Positions 47,870-59,228 of a stretch of 64,000 nucleotides of DNA are shown here, piece by piece. This stretch comes from Henckelia pumila. Its lineage: Eukaryota; Streptophyta; Magnoliopsida; Lamiales; Gesneriaceae. How positions within the stretch are numbered: position 1 is the stretch's first letter; the number at the start of each line of letters is the position of its first letter. The stretch is from contig NC_133123.1 of assembly GCF_033568475.1 (NCBI RefSeq), positions 139,640,062 through 139,704,061 of the forward strand. The letters are read 5' to 3'. The notes below the pieces were generated by a model. That model had not been told where the DNA came from and made no database searches. It saw only the letters and a program-made list of their open reading frames with translations. The translations under genes were made by a program, and so were the position numbers.

Positions 47870-50726
47870 TGAAACGACCCTAGCTCTATAATAAATAAAT
47901 ATGCGGAAATTTTTTTTTTTTTTTTTATACTACTAAATAAAATATGTACATATATGCCCATACATATATGCACTGAATTAAAATACTTAAAATAAATTCA
48001 TGACTAAATAAATAAACAATTTAAATACTTAAATAAAAATGCATTCTTTAAAATAATTAAACATCTGAGTCAACCCTAAAATTAAAAATATACTGCATAA
48101 ATAAAATAATTAAAATATGTGCATGCACTAAAACATTTAATAAAATATTTCCATAAACCTCAACCACTAAAATATAATAAAATGTTTCACATGACATCAT
48201 GCACGGTGACTCAGAAGCTGTCACGGTCACGGGGCTACTGCAGCGCTGCTCATACGTCCTCACCACCGGTAGGAGTAACCTGCTCCTCTACGTACTCACC
48301 TGCACCATATCAGTGTAGTGAGCCTAGAGGCCCAACATGCATACTAACAAGGGTTCAAAATAATTTAAAACAATTTAATACTAATACATACATATACATG
48401 AATGAGCATGCTTAAAAATTACATAACATAACTTACTTAAATAAACATAAATACATAATACATAACATACATACTTGAGTTGTTGAGCATTTATTTTCTT
48501 AACATCGAATGGTCCTATCCGTAAGTGTGACCCATAGTGCGACTGATCAGTCTAAGAAACCATCGTACGAGGCTGGTGGCGAACCACCCATACATAAATG
48601 GCAGAAAACTGCCCATACATAAATGGCAGAAACTGCCCATACATAAATGGCCACACTACTTCAATTTCCACCTAAAATATTTTATTTGCTCAACCATAGA
48701 AATTAAATCATAGCATAAAAATTGATTTCATGAATGCATGTACTTAAATAAATTGTGTGTCCTTCATATATATTTAATTTAATTTTCTTACTAACATATA
48801 AATATTAAAATAACTTAAATGCATAAAAATAATTAAATATATAATCAGGACACATGCAATTTTCTCATGGATGGTTCTGGACTGCTGGTCTTACACTCAA
48901 GCCCATTAACTTAAATCTGGCCCATTAACATACTTAAGCCCAATATCTTAAACTTTAAGCCCAATTAATTAATCTAAGCCCAATTAAATTAATTAAGCCC
49001 ATTAAAATTACACTAAGCCCAATAACACTTAAACTGGCCCATTGGGCCCAAAAACCCAAAGACTGGCCCATTAACTTTTATGGGCCCAAAAGCCCATAAA
49101 AATTATGGACTAACTTAATTAAAATTTTAAAAATCCAAATAAAATTATTTGGGAGTCCAAATAATTTTATTTTAATTTAATTGACTCAAAAACCCAATAA
49201 TTCTTAAAATGTTTTAAAAATAAAAAGACTCGAGCCCGGCCCACCAAACCCGGACCCACTTAACCCGACCCACTAACTTACTGACCCGACCCGAGCCCCT
49301 GACCCGACCCGGACCATGCCCAAAAACCCTAGCCCGATCACCCCCTTCCCAAGACTGTTCTGCCACTGTGAGCAGCAACCGAAATCCCCGGCGGCCGCCT
49401 TGCTCCGACCACCAACCGGCCGGAGGGCCACCCCTAGGACTTAGCTCACATCCAGGCCTTTCCAACAAGCCAAGAACCAGCCCAAACCGTCGACTATGGA
49501 GTGAGAACGAAGCTCTGCCACCCGGCCCTTCTGCACTGTCGCGCAGACCCGAGCAGCTGCGGGAGAAACGTTCGTTCTCGAAGCTCCGACCACGAAAGAC
49601 CATGAAACCTCTTGCAAAAACTTAGAAAACTTAAAGGGGGTTCTAACCCAACCGACCTTACCCTAAACCGTGGTCTGAGGAAGGAGAACGAAGCTCCCTT
49701 CCTTGAAACCCTAAACCTGCGCGAACAGCACAGATTTTGTGCAGCCATGCCCAACCTCTTCCTAGCCATCTCCAGCCCATGTCTGACCCTACCACTCGAC
49801 CCTAGGGACCCCAAGGAACCCTTCTAACCATGGACCAGCAGACCACCTAGCCATGGACATGAAAAACGTGAGCATGCATATGAAATCGAAGAACAATGCG
49901 CCTAAAACCAACATCAATCGATTTTTCTGAAAAAGTTTTCAAAAGATTTCGATGCCTACCATAACCTACATAATATATACTGATATGACGTTAAAATGAG
50001 AAGGAAAATCATGCCTTTCACCGTAGATATGGATTTAACACGTGTAGGAAGGACTTCGAGACGACGGGACGACCTTGGCTTGCTTGGAACCTTGAAACCG
50101 ATCTTCTATGGAGTTTTAGGGTTGAAAATCGATGAAGAAGAAGATGGAGGGTGGCGGCTGATTGGGAGAGAAAAGGAGGGTGATCGGCTAAGGGTTTTAG
50201 GTTGATTAGGTTTAATTTTTGTGTTAAATAAAATATAGGTTAAGTAATTAAATATAAAAGGTTTTAAATATTAAATATATAACTTAAACTCCTAATTATA
50301 ACTTTAAAAATCTGATAACAAAATAACAATCTCGAATTATTAATTTAGGGGAATTTTAAAAATACTAAAAAGTCAATATTTTGACTAATTTTGGATAAAA
50401 ATGACCCCTAAAATTAAATAAAATTAAATACTTAAAATTTTGAGATAATAAAACTCAGAATAATATTTTAAGGCTCCAAAAAGGTTCATAAAATAATTTG
50501 GCTAGAAAGTTGTCATCTCGTCCGTCCACGGGCCCGTCTACACGATCAAATAATAAAAATACTAAAAATCATAAAAATTACTAATTATGGGTTAAATGCT
50601 TAAAAATAAATTAAATCATGCATAAATAATTCACATAATTATTTAACCCATAAATCATAAATTTAAATAATTAAATATCCTAATTATGCAGACGGATTTA
50701 TGTAATTAAAAATACCGGGTGTTACA
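47870..50726 (-). repeat. 5' LTR of element 2
   Basis: Nearly identical to 40160-43021. In the sense of transcription it should hold the promoter; the GCCCA/TGGGC cluster is at about 48897-49100 and the 24-25-bp triple repeat at about 48588-48652. Confidence 0.95.
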
Positions 50727-50731
50727 TCGTC

Positions 50732-50937
50732 CGTCCACGGTCCCGTCTACGTGATAAAATAATTAAAATACTAAAAATCATAAAATCACTAATTATGGGT
50801 TAAATGCTTAAAAAAAAATAAATTAAATCATGCACAAATAATTCACATAATTATTTAACCCATAAATCACAAATTTAAATAATTAAATATCCTAATTATG
50901 CATGCGAATTTACGTATTTAAAATACCGGGTGTTACA
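50732..50937 (-). repeat. outer 206 bp of the element 1 5' LTR, beyond element 2
   Basis: It resumes at CGTCCACGGTCCCGTC and ends CCGGGTGTTACA, matching 32640-32848. The TCGTC before it (50727-50731) is the second TSD copy of element 2. Confidence 0.95.
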
Positions 50938-51009
50938 TTAATGTTGTAATATGATGTAATTTCGAGATTCGATGTAATTTCTACTAAAAAAAATTCATAT
51001 AATGAGAAG

Positions 51010-51498
51010 AAATGACAAAAATACAAGGATGAGAGACTCATCTGAATGAAGATCAACTTTCAGTTTATTAACAAAAAAAATGGAATGCATATAAAAATTA
51101 ATTTATATATATAGATTTCTTGAATTTTAAATATTTCAGTTTGATTCAAACTGTCGTGATTATTAATAACTAAAAGGGTAATGCTATGTGTACACAGAGT
51201 CTTACACGTTGCGTTACACATGATACTTAAAATTACATGATTATCCTACATGCATTTTTGAAAGATTTTTTCCAAATAAAGTGCAAGGATAATCATGTAG
51301 TTTTAGGTACTATGTGTAACCCTACGTGTAAAACTCTATGCACAAGTAGCATTACCTTAACTAAAATAAAATTTTATTTAAAGAAAAAGAAAAAAGCAAG
51401 GGCAATCGAGTCTTTTCAGAGTTGACCACGTAAAATACCTCGAAAAACGGGGAATCTGAAAAGATACGAAAAAGGAGCAATTAAGGTCCCCTTTTAAC
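51010..51498 (+). promoter_or_regulatory. upstream region of the prolyl oligopeptidase gene, duplicated at 28895-29188
   Basis: This holds the probable promoter and early 5' UTR of the downstream gene. It is homologous to 28895-29188 apart from the MITE at 51176-51357. TTATATATATAGATTTC at about 51100-51118 is a TATA-like tract. Promoter activity is inferred from position only. Confidence 0.55.
51176..51357. mobile_element. Mutator-type MITE (182 bp) in the prolyl oligopeptidase upstream region
   Basis: Imperfect inverted ends GGGTAATGCTATGTGTACAC and CACAAGTAGCATTACCT, with a perfect 9-bp TSD TAACTAAAA (51167-51175 and 51358-51366). The paralogous copy near 29055-29065 shows the empty site with a single TAACTAAAA, which proves the insertion boundaries. 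Confidence 0.92.
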
Positions 51499-51796
51499 AA
51501 ACCATGGCGACACAATCCCCACAAATGGCAACATTTACTCACCATTCAAACTCTACTGGTCCAACTATGGGATTCAACAACCTTTGTAGATGCCAAATTA
51601 GTCAAAATATGTTCACATGCACTCGCCATGCACCCAACATTTTCTTCATTTCACTGATATTTAATATTTACACGCTACCGAGGATTCGCGATGCATATCT
51701 ACAAACATTTGGAATTGGGGACATTTTACTCGAACAAGATTCTCTTTTGCCGATAACTTTGGCTTTTTCCAGTGTTCTCTGTTCACGGGTCTTGCA

Positions 51797-54700
51797 ATGG
51801 GATCGCTTTCCACCTTTGATGAGCCTCTGTTTTACCCAACTGCTCGTCGAGATGAGTCCGTGATTGATAATTATCACGGTGTTATGGTCCCTGATCCTTA
51901 TCGATGGTAGTAACTTCACGTAGTTTCGAGTTTGATTATGAGTGCGTTTAGATTAAGAAGCTAGAGCATAATGAAAAATGCTTTTATATATAGTTTTATA
52001 TGAGTTTGGATGATTGTCGTGCAAATGTTTGGAGTGTTTTCCCTGTTCTTTTAACGAGTATTTTCTTGATGAATTGTGGTTGGCATGATTAGGCTTGAGG
52101 ATCCTGATTCAGAGGAGACAAAAGAGTTCGTGGAAAACCAGATGATTTTGGCAGACTCTGTGCTTAAAACTTGCGAAACAATGGAGAAGCTTCGCGAAAA
52201 TCTTACGAAGCTATATGATTTCCCCAAGTATGATGCTCCATTTCGGGCAGGCGACAAGTACTTTTACCTCCACAACACCGGGCTTCAGCCGCAAAGTGTT
52301 CTTTACGTTCAGGTTCTTGATTGAAAAAATAAATAAAATTGAACTTTCTAAAGTTTTTTGAAGTTTTGATTGTTGTTGGACTTGTTTGCATTTTGCTCTG
52401 GTTTTGTTCTAGGATAGTTTGGATGGGAATTCTGAGATTTTACTTGATCCAAACACATTGAGTGAAGATGGAACTATGGCACTAAATATGTATGCAGCTA
52501 GTGAGGATGCTAAGTACTTAGCTTACAGCACTAGTTCAAGTGGAAGCGACTGGGCCACCATTAAAGTTATGCGGATTGAGGATAGAAATACCGAACCTGA
52601 TATTATTTCTTGGGTAAAGTTTGCAACTTTAATGTACATGTATGTTATGGACTTTAGGGAAAGCTGTGATTGAATACGTTTTGATCTACGGCATTGGATC
52701 GGGTTTTTTCTTATTGAAACGAGCATGATGCGATATTTGTGTTAACAGGTTAAGTTTTCAACTATATCTTGGACACATGATAACAAGGGTTTTTTCTACA
52801 GCCGATATCCAGCTCCTGAGTAAGTGATAATTCCATCAGCAAATTTTATCTGACTTTTCTTGGATTATTTGTGGTGTTTGCAAAAGAAACTTAGCTTCTG
52901 AAGAATGGGAAAAAAAAATCATATAATTACAAGGTCTATAAATTGGCTTTGTTGAGATGGAGAATGTAGGAATTTCATGAGTGATGGATTTTTAAATGGA
53001 TAGGATCATATGATCTATTGCATTGAAGATTCATCTGCCGGCCTTTTTTATGGAGTGTTAACTGTCAATTGTTTGTGTTGAAGTGATGGAGACAAATTGG
53101 ATGCTGGAACTGAGACAAATGTCAATCTACATCATGAGTTGTATTATCATCTTTTGGGAACAAGTCAGTCTGAAGATATCTTATGTTGGAATGATCCCGA
53201 GAATCCGAAACATACTCGATCGGCCTCAGTGACAGAAGATGGGAAGGTAACAAAATTTCACTGCATTATACATTATTCATGGTCGGTTGCAAACTGGTTA
53301 TACCACTGTAATTTAGTAGTGCAGCAGTGTTATTTGTTGGCATCGTTATGTGGTTCGTGGATAGTCGTAGAAATGTGGCTTCAAAACTTCAGTAACTTTT
53401 TCATTTAAAAAAAGAAAGCCAAATTGAAACTTCCCAGAAGTGACAGCATACATCAATTTGTCAATGCACATGTTTTAAAGTTTCAGCAAAACAAGTTTTG
53501 CCTCATGCACACATTCTAAATAATGGAATTTTTGTCTAAAAATTAGTTAAATGGCAGTCCAGTGTTAGAGAAACCTCTAGACAGGTTATGATTCTGCGGT
53601 AAACCAGTTGTTAGTCTTGTGACTCTGTATTTGATGTTTATAATTAGTTGCTGTCTAGAGTTAAGTGTTGCTATGGTACATTTGTAGTGTTTTTTCGAGT
53701 ATTGTTATTTTTCTTGTATTTTAATTGACTCTTTTTTTATTTTATTTTGCAGTATATCCTGTTATATACTCAGGAAAATTGTGATCCTGTCAACAAGATT
53801 TATTACTGCGACATAACGATGCTCCCAAATGGTCTTGAAGGCTGCAAAGGGAAAAAGGAGCTGCTTCCTTTTGTAAAGCTTGTAGATAATTTCGATGCCT
53901 CTTATCAATACGTAGCAAATGACGATTCAATTTTCACTTTTCTCACTAATAAGGATGCTCCTAGAAACAAGCTAGTCAGAGTTGATCTGAAAGAGTCCAC
54001 TTCTTGGGTGGAAATACATGGAGAGAATGAAAAAGATGTGCTTGAATCTGCTGTTGCTGTGAATGGAAATCAAATAATAGCGAACTATCTGAGCGATGTG
54101 AAAAATGTTTTACACTTGAGGGATTTGCATACAGGCGCTCTTTTATGCCATTTACCGCTTGATATTGGATCAGTATCTCAGATTTCTTGTCGGCGTAAAG
54201 ACTCCATTGTCTTCATTGGATTTACAAGCTTTCTTATCCCGAACATCATATATATGTGCAATCTAGAACTAGAGGTCCCACAACTGAAAATCTTCCGAGA
54301 AATTGTTGTTCCCGGCTTTAACAAGAAAGAGTTTGAAGTCCATCAGGTAAATAAGTTATCAGCCAGTTGGGATTAAATCCAGAGACATGTTGTGGTGGCT
54401 TCACATAAGCGTTGTCTAAGTTCTCGGATTTTAGGCTTAATTTATTTGGTGATTTATTATCTTTCTTCAGTTCATTGGATGTTCTTTTATCAGGTTTTTG
54501 TGCCTAGCAAAGACGGTACTAGGATTCCAATGTTCATAGTGGCTAGAAAGGGTATTTGCCTGGACGGATCTCATCCATGTTTGCTGTACGGATATGGTGG
54601 ATTTAATATCAGCATTACACCATATTTTACCGTTGGTCGTATTCTGATTGCAAAGCATTTAGATGTTGTCTTTTGCATTGCAAACATTCGTGGAGGGGGA

Positions 54701-56122
54701 GAGTATGGAGAAGAATGGCATAAAGCTGGTGCCCTTGCAAAGAAGCAGAATTGCTTTGACGACTTCATATCAGCCGCTGAGTATCTTGTGTCTGGTGGTT
54801 ACACCCAGCCTAAGAAGTTGTGTATTGAAGGTGGAAGCAATGGCGGCCTTCTTATTGGGGGATGCATCAATCAGGTCTACTTCACATTCTGTTTTTTTTT
54901 TGCACTTTTACTTGTTTTTGTTATATCTTTTACACATTTTAGTCTCATTTCTTCAATTCAAAATTCAAAATGCTGTGACTGCAGAGGCCTGATCTTTTTC
55001 AGTGTGCTCTTGCTCATGTTGGTGTTATGGACATGCTAAGATTTCACAAGTTCACCATCGGTGAGAACAAACTTGATAAAGGAGGCTGTTATTTATTAAA
55101 CCTTAATTAGTTTTGTGAGTTTTTTTCATCTACTCTTAAACCAGGTTATGCATGGACCTCAGACTTTGGCTGCTCGGATAATGAGAAAGATTTCAATTGG
55201 TTAATCAAGTGAGCCATTTTACCTCCTTCAGAACCTTCTGTCCCAGTGTACAACTACCTTAAATTAGGCTAGTTGTATGAACTGTCTCTTCGCAACGATC
55301 CTTAGTGTGAAGGTTTCCAGTGCAGTTTGGCATTGGATAATTTACAATTTGTTTATAACTGTGTACAGTAAAAAATGAATCTCTGCAAAATTATAAATCT
55401 TGGCCTGCTAGTTCGGTTGAGAACTAAAAATGGCTTTCATGGAATAAATGTTGCTGTCTTCATTCCCAGTTAGAGAGAGCTAGACACAACTTTTGTCTCA
55501 CGTTTCACTGCCATCTCTCCACAAGATAGCAGATCTTGCTTGGTCTGATGTTAATTTTGGTCGTCCTTTTGCATTTCCTTCAGGTACTCTCCCCTGCATA
55601 ATGTTAGGAGACCATGGGATAAACCTTCCGATAAGGTTATTCAGTATCCATCAACCATGTTATTGACAGCTGACCACGATGATCGTGTTGTCCCATTACA
55701 TTCATTGAAATTATTAGCAGTGCGTCTTCTATCTTTGAGTTTTCAAGTTTCTTTATTTTGTCAGTTTCCCCTACTATGTCATTGTTTGTTCCATTGCTGG
55801 GTCATTTCATTTCGTCAAATCTACCTTTGTTCGTTTGTTTTACAGACCATGCAGCATGTGCTATGCACAAGTAGAGAAAAAAGTCCTCAAACCAACCCAA
55901 TTGTTGGACGCATAGAACGTAAAGCTGGGCATGGAGCAGGGCGACCAACACAGAAAATGGTAACACATACATATGCTGCAACGTATTATTTCATTCCTTG
56001 TTTCAGAATGGTGCTGGTGTTTTGATGACTGATTTTTAAGCCACTTCGTATCTCAGATCGATGAAGCTGCAGACAGGTATGCCTTTATGGCAAAGATGTT
56101 GGATGCACCCTGGATTGACTAG
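51797..56122 (+). CDS. prolyl oligopeptidase (S9A serine peptidase)
   Basis: A cytosolic-type peptidase that cleaves short peptides after proline. Twelve exons, all in phase: 51797-51906, 52093-52312, 52413-52613, 52749-52819, 53084-53246, 53753-54346, 54494-54874, 54985-55060, 55145-55208, 55584-55719, 55846-55959, 56057-56122; 731 residues, the normal family length. The N-terminal part ([41 protein letters not shown]) and the beta-propeller precede the alpha/beta hydrolase domain. The nucleophile is Ser568 (GGSNGG); DHDDRV at 657-662 holds the acid; His701 is in [10 protein letters not shown] conserved GYGGFNIS and [12 protein letters not shown] are present. No signal peptide is seen. The ATG at 51797 gives the family N-terminus; an overlapping upstream frame (51504-51863) is in another phase. 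Everything needed for activity is there. Confidence 0.96.
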
Positions 56123-56861
56123 GCCATGCCAAGAATCGATACACACAATAGACAACTCTTTACATGGAAGGCAACTCTGTTCTAAACAAATGGACAGTAT
56201 CACAGGAATGAACTAACCCAAGCTGAGACTCATATTACATATTAGAATATCTTCCCACCGGAAAGCAGAAGATCATTGCCCCAGACTCAACGAACACGTT
56301 CTAAAAATTGGATACCTTTTTATACTTATAATGCATGGATATTTTTAAAATGGTCATGTACACATGCTATGTTATGTTGGATTTCTCTTGTTATGAATAC
56401 TTGATGCATATTCATTGGCTACTTCTACATACTTGAATAGAAGTATGTACAACAAACAAAATTGGTTGAGTGCAATGCGAAACGCAAGACTACCAATTGG
56501 TACATCATGAATAAATTAAATACAATTGTATACTTATAAGGTGTTAACATTTTCTAATGTTATGCCACAAATACCTTCAAATTTTAACGAACATTAATAT
56601 TTAATTAATGTATTTTGAAGAAGGAATATATACATGAAAAATTTGAGCATATAAATCAGATCATGTCCTACTAGACAAATACAAGAACAGAGGAATGACC
56701 GGACAATTCCCACCGCATTCCTCATTTATGTAAAAACTTATAATCTACCAACTCTTTTAGTTTTGGCAAATGACAAAAATTACAGGCGCTACTATGAGAT
56801 AACATGAAAACTATTCTCAGAAATTCAGGCAAAAAATCAGAAAAAGGGTTATATTTTCATG
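56123..56861. other. intergenic, mostly 3' UTR of the two convergent genes
   Basis: The plus-strand peptidase gene and the minus-strand PPR gene converge here. Nothing else is recognised. Confidence 0.55.
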
Positions 56862-57434
56862 TCAAACTGCAAGGCCCTGCTCTCTAGCTTTCCTCAACCA
56901 CTTCAGACTAGTTTCCAAGGTCGAAAAAGCAGTAACATCCTTCAAGCTCTTGCTCTCAACATCATAATAAAAAACTTCATATGCTTCAGCCACTCGCCCA
57001 TTCCTACACAAAGCCCTCAAAAATGTACCGTAACACCCGGTTTCCAGCTTTAGATCACCCTTCTTCATCACCCCATACAATTCAACCCCCTTATCCAACA
57101 GCCTCGCCTTACACAACCCATGAAGCAAGGTATTGTACGTGCATGAATTTGGGACACACCCCTTGGCTTCCATCTCCTCCAACAATGCCAATGCTCCTAA
57201 AGCGTCTGAAAGATTTGAGGACTCGAAGATGATTGGAGGGGTGTTCGATTTCTTAGCTGGAGCTATAACTTTGGTGGGTTCTTTCTTGGAAGATTTCTTG
57301 TGGGATTGAAGAGGAGTGACTGGAGGTGGGATTTGTTCTTGAAGAACAGAAGCGGAAGAATTGGAAGCTTTGAAAAGAGCGGACTGAGAGGATCCGGCCA
57401 CTGCCCTTCTAAAACCAGGTGGGACTTTCCCCAT
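56862..57434 (-). CDS. short pentatricopeptide-repeat (PPR) protein
   Basis: PPR proteins bind organellar RNA through paired helices. From the ATG at 57434 the single-exon product has 190 residues. The N-terminal 85 residues are basic, Ser- and Pro-rich and could contain an organelle-targeting region. Then come P-type PPR-like repeats: LSDALGALALLEEMEAKGCV; NSCTYNTLLHGLCKARLLDK; ETGCYGTFLRALCRNGRVAE; and a final KDVTAFSTLETSLKWLRKAR. The frame stays open upstream to 57617, but those 61 residues run into a MITE end and lack family character, so I prefer 57434. Two to three repeats is short for the family; it may be a small PPR or a truncated one. Confidence 0.75.
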   Translation of the reverse strand: MGKVPPGFRRAVAGSSQSALFKASNSSASVLQEQIPPPVTPLQSHKKSSKKEPTKVIAPAKKSNTPPIIFESSNLSDALGALALLEEMEAKGCVPNSCTYNTLLHGLCKARLLDKGVELYGVMKKGDLKLETGCYGTFLRALCRNGRVAEAYEVFYYDVESKSLKDVTAFSTLETSLKWLRKAREQGLAV

Positions 57435-57594
57435 TCTCACTCCGGCGATTTGGAGTTTTACGGGAACAACTTCATTTAGGGCTTTGCAGGGTTTATATGT
57501 TACAGATAAATGGCGCCGGGTCGGGTTCGCCCAGGTTGAAGATGGGTCAAATAAGCCCACATATTTACTTTTGACTTGGTTGACTAAACATTTT

Positions 57595-57963
57595 GGTACC
57601 GTTTGGTACAAGTACAAATAATAATTGTATAACTTATCATATCCAATCTCACATTCTTATCGTCATATTATTTATTCATCTATTAATTATTTATTTTACA
57701 TAAATCAAATCATTAATCATTTATCTTACATCAATCAAATCATTGAATTTAAATTATTATATTATCCTTATAAATAATATTATTCAAATTTTATTTATAC
57801 TTAAAATGACAAATGATAATTTATATTTTTAATATAAAATTCAATCAATTAAATCAAATAAACTATAATCTATCAATCAAATCAAATACTAAATTAACTA
57901 TCATTTTTTATTTATTTTATATTACATTATATTATTTATCCTATCATCGAACCAAACGGTAAT
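57595..57963. mobile_element. Tourist-like MITE, family A copy 3
   Basis: GGTACCGTTTGGTACAAGTA at the left and ACCAAACGGTAA at the right bound the family A body, in the orientation of copy 2. The TSD is no longer clear. It lies about 160 bp upstream of the PPR start codon. Confidence 0.82.
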
Positions 57964-58450
57964 AGTTGTTTTTTTATAATTAAAAATCCCGATTTGTTTT
58001 AAATAAATATTTAATAATAAAGTAAGAAATGTTTAAAAAATTTTTTTCTAGGATTCAAAGTATTGTCCAACGGAGTTCAAAATATATATATATATATATA
58101 TCATATATTTTTAGGTCATTTGTTTTTATCTCTTGTAAAAATTATAATTATAACACGAGAAATGAATGTATAAGTAAAAGATGTAGAAGAGGTGAATCAT
58201 ATACAAAAATGTATCCAATTTCTTTGTCCAAACTCCAAAAGCATATATATATATATATATATAAAAAACAATACAAATCCGAAGGATTATAAGAAACTAA
58301 TTAACATAACATAATCATAATGCATTGACGAGTCTTAAAGTTTAACTGAAACATACGCTTAACAAAAAAAAGGTTTAAGTGATACATAAACATCAAACTT
58401 TCTTCATAATTTGACTTCGCAGAATATATAATAAAATGAAATAACGAGTT
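57964..58450. repeat. intergenic with two (TA)n microsatellites
   Basis: TA runs of about 20 bp lie at about 58083-58103 and 58244-58262. The part next to 58450 is probably the dehydrin 3' UTR. No other feature is seen. Confidence 0.6.
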
Positions 58451-59069
58451 TTAATTGCATGCCTCCTCTTTCCCCTTTGCATTGTATCCAGGGATTTTCT
58501 CTTTAATCTTGTCCAAGAATCCTTTCTTCTCCTTGCCTTCAACAGTGGCACACTCAACAACTTCCGGCTTCGGCGGCGCCGCTTCCTCGGTCTTCTTGCC
58601 GCCGGGAAGCTTCTCCTTGATCTTATCCAAGAAGCCCTTCTTCTGCTCCAGTTCAATCTTCTCCTTTAAACCCTTTTTCTTTTTCTTCTTTTCTCCTCCT
58701 TCCACCGCTTCTTCCTCGTCACTTGACTGCATGCACACATTATATATGAGTGATACACAAATATTTCATATAATATATCATTAATTAATGAAGAAAAGTG
58801 ATCTGGTATAGGATTCAAAACCAGAAACTTACAGAACTGCTAGAGCTGCTGCTGCTACGGTGGAGCTTCGTTTCCTCCTCTTTTTTCTCTTCGCAAACCT
58901 CAACTTTCTCTTGGAATTCAGAGGCCAACACTTCCTCTTGCTTCTCCTCCTTTTTCTTACCCAGAAAATCGAACAACCCACGATCGCCGACCTCCACCGC
59001 TGCACTCTCATGATCCTCTACCTTCACGGCGGCGGGAGTGGTGGCGGATTTATCACTTGGCTCGGCCAT
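58451..59069 (-). CDS. acidic FSK2-type dehydrin (LEA group 2)
   Basis: Dehydrins are disordered proteins that protect membranes and enzymes during cold or drying. Two exons (59069-58833 and 58726-58451) joined at a GT-AG intron in phase 0 encode 170 residues. The F-segment [11 protein letters not shown] is at 29-39; the S-segment [17 protein letters not shown] (69-85) is split by the intron in the middle of the serine run, a conserved feature of the SKn class; a Lys run follows. Two K-segments ([17 protein letters not shown] at about 106-122 and [16 protein letters not shown] at 144-159) complete it; [16 protein letters not shown] is a degenerate third. It is highly charged, with no Trp and few hydrophobic residues. 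An ABRE upstream fits ABA or stress control. Confidence 0.96.
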
Positions 59070-59156
59070 GTTTGCAATATATAAACTTTTTCACTCGAGA
59101 ACTAGAAAAATGGTTTTGGGAGTGATTTGAATGATTGCAGAGTGAAGCTTGGTGGG

Positions 59157-59166
59157 ATTTATAAAA
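59157..59166 (-). promoter_or_regulatory. dehydrin TATA box
   Basis: Minus-strand TTTTATAAAT lies about 90 bp upstream of the dehydrin ATG, the expected distance for a short leader. Confidence 0.65.
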
Positions 59167-59221
59167 GGGATTTACTACGCGGAATCGACGCGATTAAGAT
59201 TAAATTCGTAACGTTTGTAAG

Positions 59222-59228
59222 ACGTGTC
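59222..59228. promoter_or_regulatory. ABRE-type element ACGTGTC upstream of the dehydrin gene
   Basis: ACGTGTC matches the ABA-responsive consensus ACGTGKC. It is about 60 bp upstream of the TATA box and 155 bp from the start codon. Function is inferred from the motif and its position. Confidence 0.6.

Larger units (their letters stand above)
40160..50726 (-). mobile_element. Ty3/gypsy Tekay-lineage retrotransposon (element 2), nested in element 1
   Basis: A complete 10,567-bp element of the same lineage and orientation. Its TSD is TCGTC (40155-40159 and 50727-50731), a duplication of the element 1 LTR. Its LTRs (2862 and 2857 bp) differ by about ten substitutions and a 6-bp gap near 41540 by my count, so it is young. 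It has PBS, polypurine tract and intact gag; pol carries a single frameshift. Confidence 0.96.
29354..50937 (-). mobile_element. Ty3/gypsy Tekay-lineage retrotransposon (element 1), interrupted by element 2
   Basis: LTRs begin TGAAACGACCCTAACTC and end CCGGGTGTTACA on the plus strand. A perfect 5-bp TSD TTAAT flanks the unit (29349-29353 and 50938-50942). Gag, protease, reverse transcriptase, RNase H, integrase and a C-terminal chromodomain lie in that order on the minus strand, the Tekay (Del) chromovirus arrangement. A second element (40160-50726) sits in its 5' LTR. Comparing LTR blocks by eye (29354-29990 with 37699-38344, and 31807-32640 with 39321-40159) gives about 1.1-1.3 percent substitutions, older than element 2. 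Confidence 0.95.
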
